64,000 nt of DNA from Liolophura sinensis. Lineage: Eukaryota > Mollusca > Polyplacophora > Chitonida > Chitonidae. Position numbers and translations under genes: made by a program. The DNA lies in contig NC_088300.1 in the NCBI RefSeq assembly GCF_032854445.1, positions 69,540,984-69,604,983 on the forward strand. Reading direction: 5' to 3'. The notes under the pieces are model-generated. The model did not search any database. It saw nothing but the letters and a program-made list of their open reading frames with translations, and was not told the DNA's origin. Shown piece after piece: positions 33,883-46,594 of this stretch. The first letter of the stretch is position 1, and each line of letters opens with the position of its first letter.

Positions 33883-34279
33883 AATTTGCATGGAGTGAGT
33901 GCGTGAGTGAGTGCTTGGGGTTTAACGTCGTACTTAACAATTTTTCAGTCATATGACGACGAAGGAATCATTAGGGTGCATGCACGTGTAATGTGCCTCC
34001 TTGTTGCAGGACGGATTTCCACCGCTCTTTTATTTAGTGCTGCATCACTGAGACGACTTACCGAAGGCAAGTAAGCCGCCCCGCCCGAGCCATTATACTG
34101 ATACGGGTCAACCAGTCGTTGCACTATCCCCTTCATGCTGAACGCCAAGCGAGGAAGTTACAACTTCCTCTTTTAAAGTCTTAGGTGTGACTCGACCAAG
34201 GATTGATCCTGGATCTACCGGTCCCGAAGCGGACGCTCTACCAACTGTGCTATCCGGGCCGGTCCAATTTGCATGGAGT
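33883..34279 (-). mobile_element. SINE family B, full length, perfect 14-bp target duplication
   Basis: Element 33897-34265, read on the minus strand from ccggcccggatagcacagtt to the gtttaacgtcgtac complement and a (gagt)n-like tail. Flanking aatttgcatggagt occurs exactly at 33883-33896 and 34266-34279. The young-looking target duplication suggests a recent insertion. Confidence 0.92.
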
Positions 34280-35015
34280 CACCATGATGTCGCTGTAAGG
34301 GATTTGCAGCGATGTGCACGTATAGTGTCCTGTAGATCATCTTTGGAGTAGCTTACTCCATTGTGTCTGTTGATACTGAGAGTAATAGCGAAATTCGTGT
34401 ACACGTCCTACAAGAATATGTATGTGAAAACGTCATGGATATGTGTGATGACGTCAGTGGCTTATGATAACCTGTTTCACGTTCACGGAGAGCGGTTAGG
34501 CGGAGACAGTTCTTTTCGAGTAAGTTGGACAGTATTTTATTTTTCTGATTAATCAGGTGCTTTCCCTAAAAGTCAGAAACAAAAAGCAAGAATACATTTT
34601 GTTTTATTGAATATTGAATACCGCAACAATAACAAATTTAGATAAACATGAATTCCCTTTGCACTTCGAATCAACAAAATGCTATATCTAGGGTGTCAAT
34701 TCAGATATTTGTAATTCAGCCGATCTACATGTCGGTCAGTAAAGAAATTAAAGAATTAACATATCAGTATTCATTCCAAAAACAGTATCTGTTGATAAAA
34801 ATCTGCCGAAAAACAAACAGTAGGTGTATTCTAATGCTAAAAATGGTTTGAATACTGATTTCATTTGTTCGCCTAGAAAATTTCTTGAGTCTTTCCAATT
34901 TCATTGCTTCTCTTTGTATGAATCCGTCTTATTTTTTACACTTTACATACATCCTTAAATGTTTTGACGGCCGAAGTAGGGCCATCATTGTTGCAGGCCT
35001 ACAGCAGCATGGGAA
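34280..35015. other. unannotated sequence
   Basis: Nothing recognised. Confidence 0.4.
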
Positions 35016-35019
35016 TATA

Positions 35020-36485
35020 GTATTTTGAAAGACCTCTCATGAGCAGGAAATTGGTGTTCCTCAGGGCAGTATATTATCACTGTTTAGCATAAAAAACAAA
35101 TAGCTTAGGAAAAACATTAACATCTGGCACAGAGTGTTCTTTAAACGTGGATGATTTCCTTATATGCTACCGAGCTAAAAGTATGAATAACATTGACGTA
35201 TAAAACTGAGCCTTCAATATGCCACAAAGCTTAAAGCTCATCCAACAAACCCTGCCTACGACTGTGTTTTCAATCCATAATATGTAGATAAATTCAATAA
35301 ATGTCCTAACAAGATCCCTAAGTTTGATCTTCGTTTACAGGGCCATGTTTTGGAAGCTAACATCACGCTAGAGGATATAACTCCGGTGTCTTTTCCGGAG
35401 TCTCCTCCCTGGCTTCTTCCACAATCTAAAGTAATATTTGATCTACGTAAATATAATAAATCAAATACAAATCCTCTTATAATTCAGCAAAGTTTTGCTG
35501 AAATTAAGGCTACTTACATGGATTATAAGTTTATATATACTGACAGGTCAATTATGGGGACATGGTTGCGGCTGCGGCTGTCTTAGAAGAGCGGGTCACT
35601 TCTCTTCATCTTCCACCTTCGTCTTCTATCTATTCTGCAGAGGCCAGGCTATACTCCTGGCCTTATCATATGTTTCCTCTGGGCGTGCCCATAGGGCAGT
35701 GATATGCAGCGACTCGCTGTCTTGCCTTCTGACAATTCAGAATAATAAATTTAAAAATCCATTAATTCTTGAGATAATAGCCAAACATAGAAAACTAACT
35801 GAAAGATGTAAAGATATTATATTCTGTTGGATACCAAGTCATATTAGTATACAGTCGTGGACAGGGAAGCGAAAGCTGCCCCATATAAACCTGTATCTAG
35901 GTTTAAAATTCACTAACTGACGTGAAGTCTAATATTCTTAAATATATTCGTCGCCTATATATATTCGTTGGCAGGGCGAATGGGATTTGCAGGCCCATAA
36001 TAAACTGCATTCCATTCATTCTCTTATTGGAGACCAGCTATTTTTAACGAGGTGTCGTATTGAACATTCTCGTCTAACAAACAATTATATACTAGATTAG
36101 AGCAGTGCTCCCAAATGTGTTGGATGTGATGCCCAATATGGCATCAAACATATCCTGGTTGACTGTGTAGACTTCGCCCATGTTCGGCAAAGATTCGACA
36201 CCGTCATTTACTTGACAGCATCGCTGGCGATGTTGTCACAAAATATTTGAATATCATTGGCCTACATCATAAAATTTAAATATTAATTGTAATAAATATT
36301 TACAGATAAAAAGTTACATACATATAGAATTCTAGATATACCATTTTAAATAATGTTGGTTTTCGAGTTTTTGATGTTGTCACACTGTCACTTCGAAAAC
36401 CTCAACCGCCTCGTGTTTTCACCTTGTTCTCGCCACAATATGGCGTGTGTGGCGTTAAGCCTTAATCATTCATTCATACAACAGC
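35020..36485 (+). pseudogene. 3' half of an RNase H-bearing LINE (Jockey/I-like)
   Basis: The RT end shows IGVPQGSILS (about 35050) and NVDDF, with Asn in place of the Tyr of YVDD. RNase H follows with FIYTDRS at 35535 and, in another frame (35495-35920), ILLALSYVSSGRAHRAVICS and IIFCWIPSHISIQ. A C-terminal zinc-binding segment KCVGCDAQYGIKHILVDC lies near 36110-36170. The 3' end is ggcgttaagccttaatcatt with a cattcat run near 36475. Frameshifts and stops make it dead; the 5' half is absent as in usual 5' truncation. Confidence 0.8.
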
Positions 36486-36635
36486 AGCAAGCATATAACT
36501 AGACAGACTCGTGCCTTGTTAAAAGCTTAATGATCGTTACTTATATATATTTGCTGGACAAGGTACGATGCCAACCTAGTGTACGACCTCGGTCATGGCG
36601 AAGGATGCCGTCATTGAAAAAAAAATACCAGCTCA

Positions 36636-36993
36636 CAAAAATAGAAAGAGTGAATGAATTAGTGCTTGGGGTTTAACGTCGTACTCCACAATTTTTCAGT
36701 CATATGACGACGAAGGAATCCTTAGGGTGTATGTTATGTGCCTCTTTGTTGCAGGACCGATTCCACCGCTCTTTTATTTAGTGCTGCTTCACTGAGACGA
36801 TTGACCGAAGGCAAGTAAGCCCGAACCCGAGCCATTATACTGATACGGGTCAACCAGTCAATGCACTATCCCTTTCATGTTGAATGCCAAGCGAGGAAGT
36901 TACAACTTCGTCTTTTAAAGTCTTAGATGTGACTCGAACTATTATTGATCCTGGATCTACCGCTCCCGAAGCGGACGCTCAAAGATAGAAAGA
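36636..36993 (-). mobile_element. SINE family B, head-truncated, with target duplication
   Basis: Element 36650-36979 lacks the first roughly 28 bp of the tRNA-like head. Flanks caaaaatagaaaga (36636-36649) and caaagatagaaaga (36980-36993) differ at one base. Confidence 0.9.
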
Positions 36994-37705
36994 AGCTTAA
37001 TGGTTTAGCGGAACAGATACACGCGTTTATTAGGACATGTACCCTTATCAAAATTTTTCTTAGCCAAAGAGACTAGTAGTTTTCGATTTTTTCCAGCCAG
37101 TCTGTTCTTTTACTCGTCACGAGCCCTGTGGTTGCCCGCAAAAAACAATTTTGTTAAATCATGGCCTGGCCGAATCACTGGAAATGTTCCCATTTGTATC
37201 ATGCAGCTAAAGAGTGCAAGCAGACAGCACTATTTTTTTTATTGTAAAGCAACATAATTTGACTGGTATTTTATGAACTAAGTACTGTGCTCCACAATAA
37301 TGATGCTCCAGGCGGGTTTACATGCATACCCAAATAGAAGAAAACCTTACGGAGACGCTAAAACACACAGCGGCAGTACACTCTAAAAGGGAAACTACTT
37401 CGGTAACATCAATGACATTTTTCACCACCTCAGAAATGCCCGCATAGGATTCTGTCCACTTTACTACTAGACCCCAAGAATGTACATGAAAAAGTTGCGA
37501 GAATGCGTGATGACGTCATCGATTTATGATAATGTCATCGATTTATGATATTGTGGAAGAGCACTTTAGCGGAGAATCACGAAAACCCCCCAAAATCAGT
37601 ACGTCTGTATTTTATTGTATGTTCATAGACGAAAACCAACTACATGACTTGGCACGAAGGTGATGCTGAACCGAATATTGTTGACAACTTACAACTCTCC
37701 AGCCG
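36994..37705. other. unannotated sequence
   Basis: Nothing recognised. Confidence 0.4.
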
Positions 37706-37706
37706 A

Positions 37707-37849
37707 GACAACTGTGACTTTAATATTCGATGTTTGTGCCATCACCAGGAAATACGTACTGTAAACAATACATACATACTTCCTGATGATGCCACAAACC
37801 AAACATTAGTAGTCGAAATATAGACTGACAACTATGACTTCAATATTCG
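37707..37849. repeat. hairpin flanked by 23-bp direct repeats
   Basis: Direct repeats: gacaactgtgactttaatat+tcg (37707-37729) and the same with two changes (37827-37849). Between them are inverted arms 37730-37751 (atgtttgtgccatcaccagg) and 37780-37806 (tcctgatgatgccacaaacc), with a 28-nt loop. Possibly a foldback transposon. Confidence 0.65.
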
Positions 37850-40430
37850 CAGTTACTTTCTTTCTATTTTATACAAAGTTGATCTGTGGAATAACTGGAG
37901 AATTCGAGACGACAGATTGTAAGCTAATTGGACTGCAATTTTCAAGCCTTACACTGTGGCAGACCAGGTGGTTCTACAGGCAATGAATGAGTGTAGCCTT
38001 GTATGGTGAGCACAGCTTAACACGTCGTATTAACACAGAAAGGCGACGTGGGGTTTGGTCAGAGCCGTCAATCATGGGAAGCAAGCTGTTCATTATTACA
38101 CTCATCTAGTTCACAGACGCTGTCTATCATCAGGACAAAATGAACAGTGCTTGACCACGAGTCTGTGAGACATTGTCTTAATAGTGTCTCACAGTTCTAA
38201 GTTAGCCTAACAGTTGAGGCTATTTAACGTTTAGTGTCTACAAAATGCGTCATCGAAATGAAACGGAGACAAGGCAAAGAATGGTTAATGAAGAAACATG
38301 TAGCAATTTACAGGAATTAGTATGCTAAAATAAGCAGGGTTCATTTAATGATTCTTTTGCTGGACTCGTATTGGAATGTTGAACAAAGCACCAGAGAAAA
38401 CCTACAACGTCTGGTGAAGTGAAATATATAGTATTTTATTCAATTTGTAAATAGACAGGTCAGATTTAATTTAATTCAACCTAACTGTACTTTACTTCGT
38501 GTAACAGACAGCTTGGTTTACTGATATTACAAGTGTGTGCCATGCGTTTCTTGCTGGACTTAATGAAAACAATTCTGCGACAATTGTATATTGTGAGATA
38601 TCACGAACCTAATAACTACGCACCCCTATAATTTGATGAAATAAGAAATTTTTACTTAACAGTGGAAACCATCTTAGCTGCCTGACTTTGTTTTCTTCTG
38701 CTTCCTGTTGCACAGATACTGCATAATTCTGTATTGCCTAGTTCATACAAGAACACATGACATTACCATCACGTTATATGAATTCCCTATTATTTTCCCC
38801 TAGTTTTCAGCGGTAAGATTTAGAAGGTAATCAAAATCTTACATGGATAAATGCATGCCTTACAGCATTATTAAACAGTTGCTGAAAGCACATGTATTTT
38901 GCAGCCCTGTGGTTAATTGACAAGCCACATGGACTTACACGCTCGTTAAGTTTTTGACTGGTTTCAGACATAAACAGACATGTTGCTATTTCTATATTTG
39001 TAATGCAAATGTCCAGACGGCTTTTGGTTTTGAGGGTAATAGACAGTGACCTGTAAATGGCCGAGGGGAAAAGAATACAGACTGTAAATCATTACATCTC
39101 CTTGATGGTTTTCCAGGCCATGTGGGTAGTCGGTATAAAATAGAGGGCACACGAGGCCAAGAAATCAGTGCGTTATCGTCATGGTTTTTTTTTTGCTTCA
39201 GGTTGCCTGTTGCTGATATCGATTTGACAGCTGATTGATAGGGATTGTGATAAGTCACCATCCATGGTTCATGCCGCTGAGTCCAACACGTCCTACATCT
39301 CTCCATTCGGCAAACCTTTCCCAACTTCTTCTCTCCAAGTAAAGGTTATCGGCCTGCCGCCAGCTTACGTGCGTCCGACATTGTGGCTTGCGCACCCTTC
39401 CCCCCCCCCCCCTCCGAACCCCCATCTCCAGGGGATTCTCCTCATCATGCTAAGACTATAGTGGTTGCTTTTGACCCAGTAGACAGGTATATCAGCGCCT
39501 TCCGTTTCTCAACAATGAGTCTCGCCTGAGTTATCTTTCTCCCAGACTTTTCTTGAGAAGCATTGGTGTCTGAGGTGACGGTCATTGTTTAGGAGGCTCT
39601 ATGATAAACATGATTGAAAAAAAAGAAAACAAAGAAAAACCGCTCGTGCCAAGGATTCGGCCCAGGAGAATTACAGCGTCTTGCGCAGGCTGCGTTAAGC
39701 TCCTGCTTCGCGCTTCCATCGCATACATCGTGCTGATTTTGTGTTTCAGTCCAGACTTTATGTACAGTCGCCATTATTTCTCCTCTCAGTAATCATATGT
39801 GTGCGTCTGTATAGTTCTGTATCCCATGTTGTCTATACATTATCATCAGGCGTCCGGTATCCCGCCATTTACGTTTCCTGCCCACAGATCAATGGTCTGA
39901 CCCACTGACATTTGGGCTCCGATCGCTAACAGACCAGACACCATTTCCCAAGGCCACTTGTTGAACTGGTCAGATCATTGTCCATGATTCCTCGGCCTAG
40001 CCAAGTGTTTAGGAACCAACATAAACCCGGATGGCAGTCATAAGTAACAGCCACCACCTCGATACTCGGCCAAGGCTAGCCAGTTTGTAGTCTTGGTGTG
40101 CAAATTAAACCCTGTGTGTGCAGTAATATAGAAACTTCATAGACACGAAACTTTAGCCATGTTATTTATCCTAGTTGTCCAGAACCTTGTTATTACATGT
40201 ACATGTATATGTTATTTTGGTCAAATATTCATCGTCGGCATTGATTCCGAGGCAGCTTTCTTCATGGCTGTTGGCAAATCTCTCTGTTGATTGTTAGAGC
40301 CTTGCTATCGCAAACAGACCAGCACATTTCGATGAGCGTACGCTGAGAAGGATTGGGTGACATCCTGCTAATTACAAAATCATTCCGTTTATACTCTTAG
40401 TTCTTGTTGTTACCATATAATCTTGTTGTG
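37850..40430. other. unannotated sequence
   Basis: Only a small hairpin (gtgagaca/tgtctcac, 38166-38193) and a C-rich run at 39400-39412 stand out. No gene recognised. Confidence 0.4.
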
Positions 40431-40650
40431 AGGCCTCCGTGGCCGAGAGGGTTAGCAGAGCGAAATGACCCAGGAGCCTCTCACCAACGCTGTGGGATCA
40501 AGTCCAGCTCATGATGGCTTCCTCTCCTGCAGATGGTCGTAAGTTTCCCCCGGGCTCTGCCAGGCTTCCTCCCACCATAATGCCGCCGTCGTACAAGTGA
40601 AATGTTCGTGAGTGCGGCGTAAAAAAACAATCAAATAATAAATAAATAAG
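40431..40650 (+). mobile_element. SINE family A, near full length
   Basis: Head aggcctccgtggccgagagg, B-box-like gggatcaagtccag, body cccgggctctgccaggc, tail core and (TAAA)n end. Contains several short deletions. Confidence 0.88.
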
Positions 40651-41638
40651 TCTACATAAAGATGTGTACTTCACTGTGCCCTTCACTGATCAGTTATCAC
40701 ACCCGTATGAGGAGCAAAAAAACTACTTACAGAAATTCGAGAACATGGTTCTCGCTTTGGTTGATTTTCTAGTACAAAACTAAATGGCGAAGCTTGTAAT
40801 GGTTGGTAATTTGGGGAAAATTTTTCACTGTTGGCGGAAAATATGTATAAAATCAGTGTCGTTAACTATATCCACCTTGAGTTATGTGCAGTTAAAAATG
40901 TTATTATCTTAGTGTGAAACTACATACAGGATCATTTAAATATGAATAATTATTGAATCCGGACACTAATCCTTTAAATATTTATTGTAATTTATTGTAA
41001 TTAAATTGCATGACTGAACTGTTTCATTGCCAACCACGTAACGATATCTTTCCATTAATTGTGGTTTGAATTTACAACCGTGTTTATGAATCCATTCAGA
41101 CAAGTACTCTTTCATTTCCCATGTGAATACCACATATTAAATGGCAAAAAAGTACGCAATGTTTCCGTTGAACAATATGAAGACAGCATGCGATCGGTGA
41201 AAGGGAAATTTCAAGTAAGTCAGTGCCACGGTTTCAGTTAACTGCAATATCAAATTGTGTTTGTCACCAGGGACTTGAAAACAGTCCAAATGAAATGGGG
41301 TTTATGATAAATTGTTTCCGTGAATGGGAATAAAAATGAGACAAACTTCTAAGTTTCGAGTTAGCATAGAATTATGTTCACGGGAAATTGAAGATAGAAT
41401 GTTCAGAATCCTTCAGATTCTTTATTGTTAAAGATAGACAGGTCATTTGACAATTGCTATAAGTAACATTAATTTGGCCGCCAAGCTTTAGATTTACCAC
41501 TTACAGGGAGATCTTGATGAAACGTGTGATACTTGCCGAAAACATCCAAGTTGTACAATAATAGAAAAACAAGCTTTACGCTTGTTCCAAATCTCTTCAG
41601 TGTATTTCGATATAGTATATTGTCCCAGTTTGGTTCAG
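40651..41638. other. unannotated sequence
   Basis: Nothing recognised. Confidence 0.4.
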
Positions 41639-41639
41639 C

Positions 41640-41706
41640 TGGACGCTGTGACATAAGTGAAATATTCTTGAGTACCTCGTCGAACTCCACACCTAATAAA
41701 TAAACA
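41640..41706 (+). mobile_element. SINE family A tail fragment
   Basis: ataagtgaaatattcttgag followed by a diverged core and taataaataaac. Confidence 0.6.
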
Positions 41707-43060
41707 AATCTAATCTAACGTGTCAGAGATGTCTTGTATCAAGCAAGGCAGTATATACCAAGCGAGACAATCTGTACCAACCAAGTTTATCTCCATGGGT
41801 ATTATATCCTGAGATTAAACTCCATAGGAATCTACCGAAGCTGGAGTCGAGCATGCGATGTGATCTGCCAAGGGCTAGAGGGCTTTCTTCGCCTATTTGA
41901 AGTTATATTGCATATATTTTCATAACTTGTTTCACTTAAGGTACCAGAGTCAAATTTATGGTCGATGTAAATCTGAGTACACAACGTTCTTTAATTCGTA
42001 AGGCAACTGAAAAATCCTCCACTCAGCAAGGTCACAGAGAGCTGGAATCGTACGTTGGACCTCACTGATCAGGAACCGTTCGGTTAAAGTGACAACAAGG
42101 CTAAAGTGACAACAACGCTTTAGTCGCTGAGCCAGCAATAGCTCCAGCTGTGTTTTCATGATTCCCTCCTTTGTTAACATCGACAAACTGCATATGATTG
42201 AGTTGCTGTCGTGAAGAAGAATAGCATAATAAGTTTACTAACGCATTTGCTTAGTAGCAATCAGTTAGTATAGTCTGTAAAAGGCGATACTTATTCACTT
42301 TATTTGAACTTCTTGGTTAGCTCTGACAGCTCGAAGAGGAGATCGCTGATGGATAGATGGTAGGCTTTATTCAGGACAGGTTATATTGGCACTGGGAACT
42401 CAGAGACAACTAATTTGTCATCGTCTATGACCATTGATTTCTTAAGATAACACACTGGAGCCGATAAGGCCTCGGCCACTCTTGGCAGAACGTTGATGAG
42501 AGCTGTTAAAAACTCCTTCCACTTCAAGACCTATACTTAGATTTCCTACTTTTACTCGTAAGGGTGCAATTCGTCTTCAGTCTGATATCTATCTTCTCTC
42601 AAGCTCATGAAACGTTGCCAATTATGATTCTAAAATGTTGACAGGACAGCGATCTATTCGATGTATTGGACAAAAACAATTATAAAACATTTTACGCAGT
42701 GAGGAACAGAAAGTGGAGGGTTCAGTTTGGAATATGAATAATGACAAGTAAATTGAAGATTTACCGAAAATATGCTTAAATTACATCAGTATGTTTCTCC
42801 TCTTGGACCTGGGTACAGACAAGCGCAGGAAGTATAGTCTAAAGATCTCATCTAGCCGTTCACATTCGTTTGAATTTTGTTACTATTAAAGAGACCAGCA
42901 CAAATTCGACATCTCACAAAAATTCCATGTCATGTAGCACACTCTGACCGACCGACCTACAGACAGACAGACAAAATGATCTACTTGTCAAATCTAAACG
43001 TTTGGACAAATACGTGCTTGATTATATATCCTCAGATTATACAGTCACATGCTATGAGAG
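41707..43060. other. unannotated sequence
   Basis: Nothing recognised. Confidence 0.4.
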
Positions 43061-43065
43061 CTGTG

Positions 43066-43298
43066 GTAGTTTCTCCTTTTCGCAACGCTGTCCAAAGAGG
43101 CGCGTGCAGTGTAGAAGTTTCCGGCAGCTTAGTCCATAAAAGCACTTGTTTTGGCGCGGTAAGGAGGTATAGAAGTTTCCCTCGACTACGCCCTAGGAAA
43201 CGCGTGCTTCAGGGGAATGGAGCTTTCGTTCAGTTCCGTCTGTAGAAAGACGTGCTTCGCCAGATCTGGTAGCTTCTCGTGGTTTGTCTCCATCTGGT
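43066..43298 (+). repeat. degenerate 50-56-bp tandem repeat
   Basis: Four to five units built on gtagaagtttccctcg and aaacgcgtgcttc, GC-rich relative to surroundings. The long frame across it is explained by the repeat. Confidence 0.55.
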
Positions 43299-43299
43299 T

Positions 43300-43980
43300 A
43301 TATATATATATAAAAAAAACAAAAACAAACGACGGAGAGATTATGCCTGTGAATAGCCTGCGTGAATTTAGGCGTCAGATATACCAGATGTATCATAATG
43401 GGCAAAGCATCAAAATGGCCTATTTATTTTAGACCGTACTATATTTACTTACATGAGCATGGACAAATACATAGTTTTCAGACCCCATGTGTTTTGTAGA
43501 ATAGTTTTTAATCTTAGGATTGTTTTCTGGGTTTTAGCTTTCTTGTGACACATATCTAAGCGTTACAATTTGCTAAAGATAGCATCGTGCAGTCTTCGTG
43601 ATCTGTAGAATCTTCATAATGATGCTGAAAGTTGGTATAGCCGGTATATACTTTTAGTCTTTAGGAAAGGTTTGCCACATAATTTTTGTCAGAAATCCCA
43701 TATCACGTCTGAATGGTTAAGAGATGGGTTTCAAAAAGAAACGAATTTTCGAAAGGCGTGATGCAAAGTATCCGACGCACAAGATAACAAGCTGTTTGAC
43801 AATGACTTCTGTCACATAGAAATATACATGTTATCGGACAAAGTTCAAAGCCAGCAAACCCAGAGTTTTACGGAAATACATTTTTTGACCTCGGCCGAAC
43901 CGAGGCGCAACGGATGTTCCAGGCAGATCCCATTATGACCTTGATCATAACCAATGTTTGTTGTTTTCTTATTGATGCCT
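43300..43980. other. unannotated sequence
   Basis: Nothing recognised. Confidence 0.4.
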
Positions 43981-44127
43981 CACCTCACCTGCAATGGTCC
44001 AGAACGACTGGACCATTCACAACACTGTCTCACTCCAATGGAAAGAGACTATCTGAGTGTCTACTCCACACCAGATCTGAAAGAGTCAGCCAATGCCGTC
44101 CGACTTGCCTGGCTTGTTTAACAAATT

Positions 44128-44357
44128 GCGACTCGGGAGGGAATTGTAAATCGCATTGTTTTAATAGGTGTCTGGCAAATCTCGGAGATAATCACAGCTC
44201 CCAGCAAATCCCCCCAGACGCGTCTCTATTGAAATCCTATTAAGGATCAATGACATCCCTGGTACATCTCTGAAAGGAAATTATAATGTACTCAGCTAAA
44301 CAAGACTAAACACGGGTTTTATTTGTTTGAAAAGATGCACTAAGCAAAAGCACGACA
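44128..44357. other. hyper-conserved duplicated core, copy 1
   Basis: 230 bp from gcgactcgggagggaattgt to agcacgac, with only about four differences from 49051-49279. It contains agataa (GATA-like), cagacgcgtctc and the imperfect hairpin attgaaatcctattaaggat. One frame gives CKSHCFNRCLANLGDNHSSQ in both copies, but no known family or start supports coding. A regulatory element, ncRNA or recently converted repeat are alternatives. Confidence 0.6.
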
Positions 44358-44763
44358 ACATCTTCCTTAAACACGTATACTGACAACGACAGCATCAGTC
44401 ATTAAATGTGCATGCCTAGAGTGTGACAGAAGACAGAAAATGGCATTGATCAGTTATAGAGACTAAACTGTTTTAAGAATACATTCGTATGCCTAAAGGG
44501 CATTCATTCGATATATCATGAATAAAGAAGTTTATCTGCATTCTTTATCAAAAACCATAGTTCTTCCAAAGGTTGATCTCGTAATTATTAGGTAATGCTA
44601 TAAAAGCCATTGGATTCAGTGTTATTTAGCAATGTATTTGAAGCAGGCCTGTCTCTCCATGACAGTAATATCACGGATAAAGGTCGGATCCATTACAATG
44701 AATATGGAATCGTTTACAACAAAACAGATCATCTAATGTAATTTTAAAACTCAAATTAGACTA

Positions 44764-44957
44764 CTATTAATCACGCCTTCACCTTATGGAAAGCAACAGA
44801 CAACTATCAACTACGTCTTCACCGTATGGAAAGCAATAGACAACTATCAACTACGTCTTCACCGTATGGAAAGCAATAGACAACTATCAACTACGCCTTC
44901 ACCTTACGGAAAGCAATATACTACTATCAACTACGCCTTCACCTTATGGAAAGCAAT
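44764..44957 (+). repeat. 40-bp minisatellite
   Basis: About 4.5 units of tatggaaagcaatagacaac+tatcaactacgtcttcaccg, closely matching each other. Present only in copy 1 of the segmental duplication. Confidence 0.9.
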
Positions 44958-46225
44958 TTTGTAAAGCTGATTAGGTACAAAGGCTAAATCTAGGCAGTTT
45001 TGTGTGTTGTCTCACGTAACGATATTAGTGAATTGAACTGGTTGCCATGGGAACTATAACAAACAATGTTGTTTGTTATACTTCACATCACACAAAAGAC
45101 ATCGTGTTTGCTGGCTTTGAACCAGGCTTTGGGAGTTTTTGCCGCGCCCCCAACTAACACAATTTGTTTTCCCTACAGCTAACAGGATATAAAAACAAAT
45201 ATCATTGAAGAAACTTCGATACTCCCTTTTGTCAATCAGCTCATATAGGTCTAGGTAGAGATAATCTGCAACGACACGCGACAGGTAGCATTTAAAGATT
45301 AATAACTCAGACAATAAGTAATGCGACAGGCAAGTACTCTACCTAACGCATTTCTGCCTAAACATTTTCGATCTACGCCACAGTATATCTCTGCTAACTA
45401 CTCATCTCTTTGAGAAGTCAGGATTTCTCCACGCTTTTACCCTCTGATGTAAATCTTGCCAGAATAAGCCACCACTCTTCATCCTGTCAATAATATAATG
45501 GGAGTTGGATTATTTGAAATTTCCTCTAATCCTGATGGGGAGGGATGGGGAAGGGGAAGCCACAAGGTATTTTAAAATTCGTTTTATTTGCACACAATTA
45601 AAATGGGGGGTTCAAGTTTGCGTATTTCCCCTCGGACTTCTGGAATACCAACGTCTTCAATGCAAACGTGCTGTCATTAGTGAAAAGATTACATGATGCA
45701 AGTGGAAGATTGCATGGACAAAGTGAGCTCAGGACATTCTAAACTGTGCTATTCAATAAAGTGCAAACCCAATGCGTATAAACCATGTTGTCAAGTGAGT
45801 TAAGTTTGAACTTTTTAATGAAATGAAATCACTTTACTTTAGCACAACTTTCCTTTCACACACAACTTCCACTGATGTGTTCTTTCTTCTAGAGCCTTGT
45901 TTAGGAAGAATGATTAGAGAGGGTTTTTGTATAAACCCTAAGATCTGCCTTGTTTCTTGGGAAAATGAAAGCAATAATTAAAACGCCAGATGTATTTAAA
46001 TAAAGTACCTACCCAAGTGCACAGTTGAGTGACTGTATCTAAATGCATTTTTATTTTTGCGAGGAACAATCTACCTGATTACCCTGGTTACACTAGCAAC
46101 AAAACTATGGGAGCAGAGAGTCGACCACAGATGTCGGTTTTGCTAACTTATTTCAAACTGTTAATCTTTAGCAGACATCCCTTTCATACATTCATAAATC
46201 ATATATATTTAAAAGATTTTCACAT

Positions 46226-46594
46226 CAAAGACAATACGACCGCTTCGGTGGCCTAGTGGTTAGAGAGTCCGCCGCGAAGTGGGCGAATCTGTAATCAAAC
46301 TCGATTCGGGTCATACCAAAGACTTTAAAAATGGTACTTGCTGCTTACCACTAAGATTAGAGCAAGGAAACAACACTGGTTGGTCCTGTGTCAGTATAAT
46401 GTGACTCGGTGGGGTGTCGTGTCTGGTGTCTTCTTTGCCACTTTGGCGGCATGGATTCGCTCTGCTACACGAAGACACAAACACATGTACACAGACGTAA
46501 TGGCTCTTCGTCGTCATACGTGCAGGCTTGTCTGAAAAATGGTTAAGTATGACTTAAATCACCAAGCGTACAAAATGCGTACAAAGACAATACG
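46226..46594 (+). mobile_element. SINE family C with perfect 13-bp target duplication
   Basis: Element 46239-46581 between caaagacaatacg at 46226-46238 and 46582-46594. Head accgcttcggtggcctagtg, B-box-like gattcgggtcatacc, shared tail core (gaaaaatggttaagtatgac). It interrupts copy 1 of the segmental duplication. Confidence 0.9.

Noticed and set aside
43914-44243. Protein pair ending in LANLGDNHSSQQ (43914-44243 and 48878-49165)
   Set aside because: The shared C-terminal peptide is only the translation of the conserved 230-bp core. Upstream parts of the two frames do not match and no start or family supports coding. Kept as a DNA-level finding.
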